In this document: piece by piece, positions 6,935 through 9,769 of the stretch
How the letters are laid out: each line of letters begins with the position of its first letter
Position numbering within the stretch: the first letter of the stretch is position 1
Assembly: GCA_023258935.1 (NCBI GenBank)
Contig: JAHFRG010000059.1
Location: 1-9,769, forward strand
Origin: Betaproteobacteria bacterium
Lineage (GTDB): Bacteria > Pseudomonadota > Gammaproteobacteria > Burkholderiales > JAHFRG01
Reading direction: 5' to 3'
Length of the DNA: 9,769 nucleotides
Position numbers and translations under genes: made by a program
Notes under the pieces: model-generated
The model's input: only the letters and a program-made list of their open reading frames with translations
Told to the model about the DNA's origin: nothing
Databases searched by the model: none

Positions 6935-7437
6935 TTTACCTTTAGATGCCGCAAGATGAATTCCGAAATTTGCTCCGGGTCATTCAGGTCCAGCAGCGGC
7001 ACCTTAACCTTAATTTGCGTGTCAGACGCAATTGCAATGATATTGGGGTCGCCGGGCTGCAGCAACGGCTGGCGCATCGCGGCGCGGTGAATTTCCAATT
7101 TTGGAATGGGCTCTTTTTTAAAGCCCTCGACCAGCACAAGATCGCACGGCGATAAGCGTTTTAACTGGTGTTGCAAACTCCGCTCCTGTTCTCCGCGCAA
7201 TTCATGCATCAGCACCCAGCGTTGGTTGGAAGTGATTAGCACTTCACTGCAGCCGGCTTCGCGGTGCCGGTGGGAATCCTTTCCAGGACGGTCAATGTCG
7301 AAATCGTGATGGGCATGTTTAATCAGCGATACCTTGAGGCCACGCATTACGAATTGCGGGATCAATTGTTCTATCAGCGTGGTTTTGCCGCTGCCCGAGT
7401 ATCCTGCAAATCCAAAAATTTTCATCCGGTCCGCCAT
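6931..7437 (-). CDS. mobB: Molybdopterin-guanine dinucleotide biosynthesis adapter protein MobB
   Basis: MobB is a GTP-binding P-loop protein that assists MobA in forming the bis-MGD cofactor of DMSO-reductase-type enzymes. The 168 residues match the family (about 170). Walker A is GYSGSGKTT at residues 12-20. The MobB-specific stretch IKHAHHDFDIDRPGKDS lies at 39-55, TSNQRWVLM at 69-77, LVEGFKKEPIPKLEI at 102-116, IAIASD near 134-139 and LLDLND at 148-153. Two in-frame starts are possible. ATG 7437 gives MADRMKIF with no clear ribosome-binding site. ATG 7425 gives MKIFGFAGYS, which aligns better with other MobB starts and has GGCGG 5 bases upstream. The longer form is listed and the shorter is quite possible. 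It is first in the mobB-moaD-moaE cluster, 149 bases after tupC and behind its own putative promoter. mobA itself is not in the window. Confidence 0.94.
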   Translation of the reverse strand: MADRMKIFGFAGYSGSGKTTLIEQLIPQFVMRGLKVSLIKHAHHDFDIDRPGKDSHRHREAGCSEVLITSNQRWVLMHELRGEQERSLQHQLKRLSPCDLVLVEGFKKEPIPKLEIHRAAMRQPLLQPGDPNIIAIASDTQIKVKVPLLDLNDPEQISEFILRHLKVK

Positions 7438-7511
7438 CAGGACGATTACCCAGCCTGAGTTTCTCGCCCGCTTATCCGTTGCCCGCTGTTAATCGGCATG
7501 CCATTTCATCA

Positions 7512-7540
7512 TTTAAACACGGGTACGACATTTTGTTCAA
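7512..7540 (-). promoter_or_regulatory. Putative promoter of mobB-moaD-moaE
   Basis: On the minus strand TTGAAC (7540-7535, 4/6) and TTTAAA (7517-7512, 4/6) are separated by 17 bases, predicting a start near 7505 and a leader of about 68 bases before mobB. It follows a terminator-like hairpin at the end of tupC, which supports a separate transcription unit. The hexamers are only moderate matches, consistent with a regulated promoter. Confidence 0.35.
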
Positions 7541-7554
7541 CTTTGAACGCGGGT
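7512..7554. repeat. Palindrome and 13-bp direct repeat over the mobB promoter, possible operator
   Basis: TTTAAACACGGGT (7512-7524) recurs as TTTGAACGCGGGT (7542-7554), with two differences and exactly 30 bases apart, close to three helical turns. Between and overlapping them is the palindrome GTTCAA-CT-TTGAAC (7535-7548). One repeat covers the predicted -10, the palindrome covers the -35, and the second repeat lies just upstream. This does not resemble the ModE-type TATAT site. The bound protein, if any, is unknown. Confidence 0.4.
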
Positions 7555-7555
7555 G

Positions 7556-7581
7556 AAAACCATTATGGAACAATGGCTTTT
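7556..7581 (-). terminator. Intrinsic-terminator-like hairpin after tupC
   Basis: Starting 5 bases past the tupC stop, the minus strand reads AAAAGCCATT, a 7-base loop, then AATGGTTTT. CCATT pairs with AATGG and AAAA with TTTT around one bulged G. The T-run is short and the stem AT-rich, so it is likely partial. Read on the plus strand the same hairpin is followed by a T-rich stretch, but no plus-strand gene needs it. Confidence 0.45.
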
Positions 7582-7586
7582 CTTCT

Positions 7587-8273
7587 TTAGATAATCTGCT
7601 CTTGACTTGCTGCTGCAACTTGAGGCAGAAGTCGGCCATCAGTCAAGGTCATGCGGCGCATGTGGGGAAGATTGATCAATTCATAGTCATGACACGCGAT
7701 CAATACGCAGTTGTTGTCAAGGCGCAAGCGCTGGATCAGCTCTATGGTTTGGCGGCGCGCCTCGGCATCCAGATTGGCGGTCGGCTCGTCCAGCAAATAA
7801 AGTTTCGGTTTGAGCACCTTGGTACGAGCGAGAGCCACCCGCTGTTTCTCCCCGCCGGATAGTTCCTGCGGCGGCACATGATTGAGATGAGCAACTCCCG
7901 CCCATTCCATCGCTTCCTTGACCAGTGTTTCTCGCTCGGCCTTGGGCAGGTGCCTTGCTTTCAATCCGTAACCGATATTTGCTGCCACCGTGGTTTTGAA
8001 CAGATACGGGTGTTGGTGCACGTAAATGATTTCCTGACGCAGCCGTTGCGGGAAATTTTCCAGCAATATCGGCCGCCCCTCAAACTGATAGCGGCTTATT
8101 TGTGCGCTTTCCAAACCGGCAATGATTCTCAACAAGGTGGTTTTCCCGACGCCGTTATCGCCGGTCACCACATAGCTCTCGCCCGCGTGTAGTGCAAGGC
8201 GCTCAATATCCAGGATGCGCCTGGCACCATAATTCTTGCGCAAGCCTTCGATTTGCAGCAAGAGGCCGCTCAT
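7587..8273 (-). CDS. tupC: Tungstate ABC transporter, ATP-binding subunit
   Basis: This is the ATPase that powers tungstate (or molybdate) import through TupB, at the inner face of the cytoplasmic membrane. The 228 residues carry a complete ABC core: Walker A GDNGVGKTT (38-46), Q-loop Gln87 in HQHPYLF, signature LSGGEKQR (138-145), Walker B LYLLDEPT (158-165), D-loop ANLD (166-169) and switch His195 in ACHD. The protein ends soon after the core, so the molybdate-sensing TOBE domain of ModC-type ATPases is absent, as is usual for TupC. Its ATG overlaps the tupB stop by four bases (ATGA), indicating translational coupling. The tungstate assignment comes from the operon partners, since the ATPase alone could serve several oxyanions. 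Confidence 0.92.
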   Translation of the reverse strand: MSGLLLQIEGLRKNYGARRILDIERLALHAGESYVVTGDNGVGKTTLLRIIAGLESAQISRYQFEGRPILLENFPQRLRQEIIYVHQHPYLFKTTVAANIGYGLKARHLPKAERETLVKEAMEWAGVAHLNHVPPQELSGGEKQRVALARTKVLKPKLYLLDEPTANLDAEARRQTIELIQRLRLDNNCVLIACHDYELINLPHMRRMTLTDGRLLPQVAAASQEQII

Positions 8274-8965
8274 TTGAGTCCACCCTCACCCTGCACAAAG
8301 GCTAGCGCGTAATTCACGCCCAAAGCCACTGCCATGAGCACGATACCCAGTGCAATACCTTGCGCGAATTCACCTTTGCTTGTCTCCAGAGCGATTGCGG
8401 TGGGAATGTTGCGCGTCAATCCCAGAATATTGCCGCCGACCATGAGCGAGCAACCGATTTCAGAAAACACCCGTCCGAAAGCGTTGAAGACAGCGGCCAT
8501 CACACCAAAACGTACTTCCAGTAGCGTGGTCAGCGCGGCGCGCGTAGTACCGGCACCGAGACTCACCGCGGTTTCATGCGCGCGCGGATCGGCTCCCTGC
8601 ACCGCGGACAAGGTAAACGCAACCACCACCGGAAAAGCAATGATGGCCTGGCCGATGATCATCGCCTCCTGCGTGAACAGCAGATGCCAGGAACCAAACG
8701 GCCCCTGTCGTGACAGCAGAAGATAAAGCAGCAGCCCTACCACCACCGTGGGCGAGGACAACAGGCCCTGAATTAAAATCACCAATGCGCGCCGCCCAGG
8801 GAACGCAACGGTGGCCAGAAAGAAACCCACCGCCACAGCCAGCGGGGTCACCACCAGCATGGCGATGAGCGAGACGCGCAGCGAGATAAAGATGATCCTC
8901 CAGAGCTCGGGGTTTCCCGAGAAAAGCAGGGAGAATGCTTCGCGCGTGGGCTGCAGCAGGTCCAT
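8270..8965 (-). CDS. tupB: Tungstate ABC transporter, permease subunit
   Basis: This inner-membrane channel subunit acts as a dimer in the Tup importer. The 231 residues show hydrophobic segments at about 24-52, 59-84, 100-122 and 202-224, plus a weaker one near 150-172, fitting five helices. The cytoplasmic coupling loop that contacts the ATPase is visible as ETAVSLGAGTTRAALTTLLE (131-150). The stretch SEIGCSLMVGGNILGLTRN (168-186) followed by TAIALETSKGEF is typical of TupB. The ATG lies 5 bases after the tupA stop with no clear ribosome-binding site, so coupling to tupA translation is likely. Confidence 0.94.
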   Translation of the reverse strand: MDLLQPTREAFSLLFSGNPELWRIIFISLRVSLIAMLVVTPLAVAVGFFLATVAFPGRRALVILIQGLLSSPTVVVGLLLYLLLSRQGPFGSWHLLFTQEAMIIGQAIIAFPVVVAFTLSAVQGADPRAHETAVSLGAGTTRAALTTLLEVRFGVMAAVFNAFGRVFSEIGCSLMVGGNILGLTRNIPTAIALETSKGEFAQGIALGIVLMAVALGVNYALAFVQGEGGLK

Positions 8966-8970
8966 GCCGG

Positions 8971-9769
8971 TCAGTGATCTATCTTCGCCGACGGGAAAAA
9001 CAATTGTTCGCCGTCCACCTTGAATTCGGCAATTCTCTTTTGCCCGTCATCAGAGGTAATCCAATTGATGAAAGCCATCGCGCCCTCATAGTTTACATCG
9101 GGATATTTCTTGGGGTTGACTGCGATGACGCCGTAAGGGTTGAACATTTTGGGGTCCCCCTGCACCAGAATGTCCAAGCCGGTCTTGGCGCGGTAGGCCC
9201 CGTAAGTCGCGCGGTCGCTCAGCGTATAGGCTTGCAATTCGCCTGCCATGGTCAGCACTTCGCCCATTCCCAGGCCCGCGGAAACGAACCAGGCCCCCTT
9301 GGGCTCGACGCCAGCCTGCTTCCAGTAATTTTTTTCCATCTGGTCGGTTCCTGAATTGTCGCCGCGCGATATGAATTTGGCCTTGCCCTCGCCGAGCGTA
9401 TTGAACGCCGCAATCACATCTTTGGTGCCGCGAAGTCGCAGGGAGTCAGACTGCGTTCCAACCAAAATGAAATCGTTATACATCACATCACGGCGGTTCA
9501 CGCCATGGCCTTCCGCTACGAATTTATCTTCTGCGGGCCTGGCGTGCACCAGCACTACGTCCACGTCTCCGTTCTTGCCGAGTTCCAGCGCCTTGCCGGT
9601 GCCTACTGAAATCACACGGACCTTGCAACTACATTTATCCTCAAAAGCCGGCAACAAAAAATTCAACAAGCCGGAATTTTCAGTGCTGGTCGTAGTTGAC
9701 ATCCTGATGTCTTTTGCCGCCATTGCCTGGCTTGCGCCCCACCCGGTAGTACAGAGTACAAAAAATGTG
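8971..9769 (-). CDS. tupA: Tungstate-binding periplasmic protein of the Tup transporter (5' end cut by window edge)
   Basis: This periplasmic protein captures tungstate and hands it to TupB. TupA proteins generally bind tungstate tightly and usually molybdate more weakly; the preference here is untested. The family signature STTTSTENSGLL, then VGTGKALELGKNGDVDVVLVHA, GVNRRDVMYNDFILVG and SRGDNSGTDQMEKNYWKQAG are all present, as is the tail GAMAFINWITSDDGQKRIAEF. The frame stays open to the window edge. Fifteen codons upstream of the internal ATG at 9723 encode TFFVLCTTGWGASQA, which looks like the end of a signal peptide with cleavage near SQA-MA or AMA-AK. The true start therefore lies outside the window. 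A Cys-Ser-Cys in DKCSCKVRV is unusual, because relatives commonly have a glycine-containing turn there. Confidence 0.94.
   Translation of the reverse strand, partial: TFFVLCTTGWGASQAMAAKDIRMSTTTSTENSGLLNFLLPAFEDKCSCKVRVISVGTGKALELGKNGDVDVVLVHARPAEDKFVAEGHGVNRRDVMYNDFILVGTQSDSLRLRGTKDVIAAFNTLGEGKAKFISRGDNSGTDQMEKNYWKQAGVEPKGAWFVSAGLGMGEVLTMAGELQAYTLSDRATYGAYRAKTGLDILVQGDPKMFNPYGVIAVNPKKYPDVNYEGAMAFINWITSDDGQKRIAEFKVDGEQLFFPSAKIDH

Noticed and set aside
7438..7586. Molybdenum-cofactor riboswitch upstream of mobB
   Set aside because: The 149-base gap is taken up by a terminator-like hairpin and repeats. I could not find the multi-stem conserved pattern of the Moco RNA, though a covariance-model scan would be needed to exclude it.
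8971..9723. ATG at 9723 as the true start of tupA
   Set aside because: The frame stays open upstream and encodes a hydrophobic signal-peptide tail, so the real start is beyond the window.
1..9769. CRISPR arrays, insertion sequences, tRNA or rRNA genes, prophage genes
   Set aside because: No regularly spaced repeats, transposase, integrase, cloverleaf or rRNA sequence was seen in either strand.

Overview
The window looks like a chromosomal segment of a Gram-negative proteobacterium, most likely a betaproteobacterium. The evidence is the single-chain large PurL (FGAM synthase fused to its glutaminase), a parvulin-type peptidyl-prolyl isomerase tail placed tail-to-tail with it, and the style of the MoaE, MobB and Tup proteins. 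I cannot fix the genus from sequence alone. Coding density is high. No rRNA, tRNA, IS element, phage gene or CRISPR array was seen, and no stretch of 300 bases lacks a gene.

Layout. Positions 1-120 hold the last 39 codons of a plus-strand peptidyl-prolyl isomerase. Three bases later, on the minus strand, lies purL (124-4095). A 75-base divergent region separates purL from plus-strand nnr (4171-5658), which encodes the bifunctional NAD(P)H-hydrate epimerase/dehydratase. Everything to the right is on the minus strand. In transcription order, from the right edge, this is tupA (5' end outside the window), tupB, tupC, an intrinsic-terminator-like hairpin, a putative regulated promoter, mobB, moaD, moaE, then a second promoter with a possibly structured leader and a small DUF190 gene (5742-6062) that converges on nnr.

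How the genes work together. The minus-strand block is a tungstate/molybdate and molybdenum-cofactor module. TupABC imports the oxyanion. MoaD and MoaE are the two subunits of molybdopterin synthase, which puts the dithiolene sulfurs into the pterin. MobB is the GTP-binding adapter for the guanine-dinucleotide form of the cofactor. The DUF190 protein (small, PII-like family) has its own promoter, so its link to the cofactor genes is positional only. purL (purine synthesis) and nnr (repair of damaged NAD(P)H) are unrelated housekeeping genes.

The most notable signals are small. An 11-codon ORF bridges mobB and moaD by overlapping both. The moaE ribosome-binding site is built from the codons of MoaD's obligatory C-terminal Gly-Gly. 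A promoter upstream of mobB is overlaid by a palindrome and by a direct repeat with 30-bp offset. The DUF190 leader can be drawn as a three-way junction. I found no clearly new multi-gene system.
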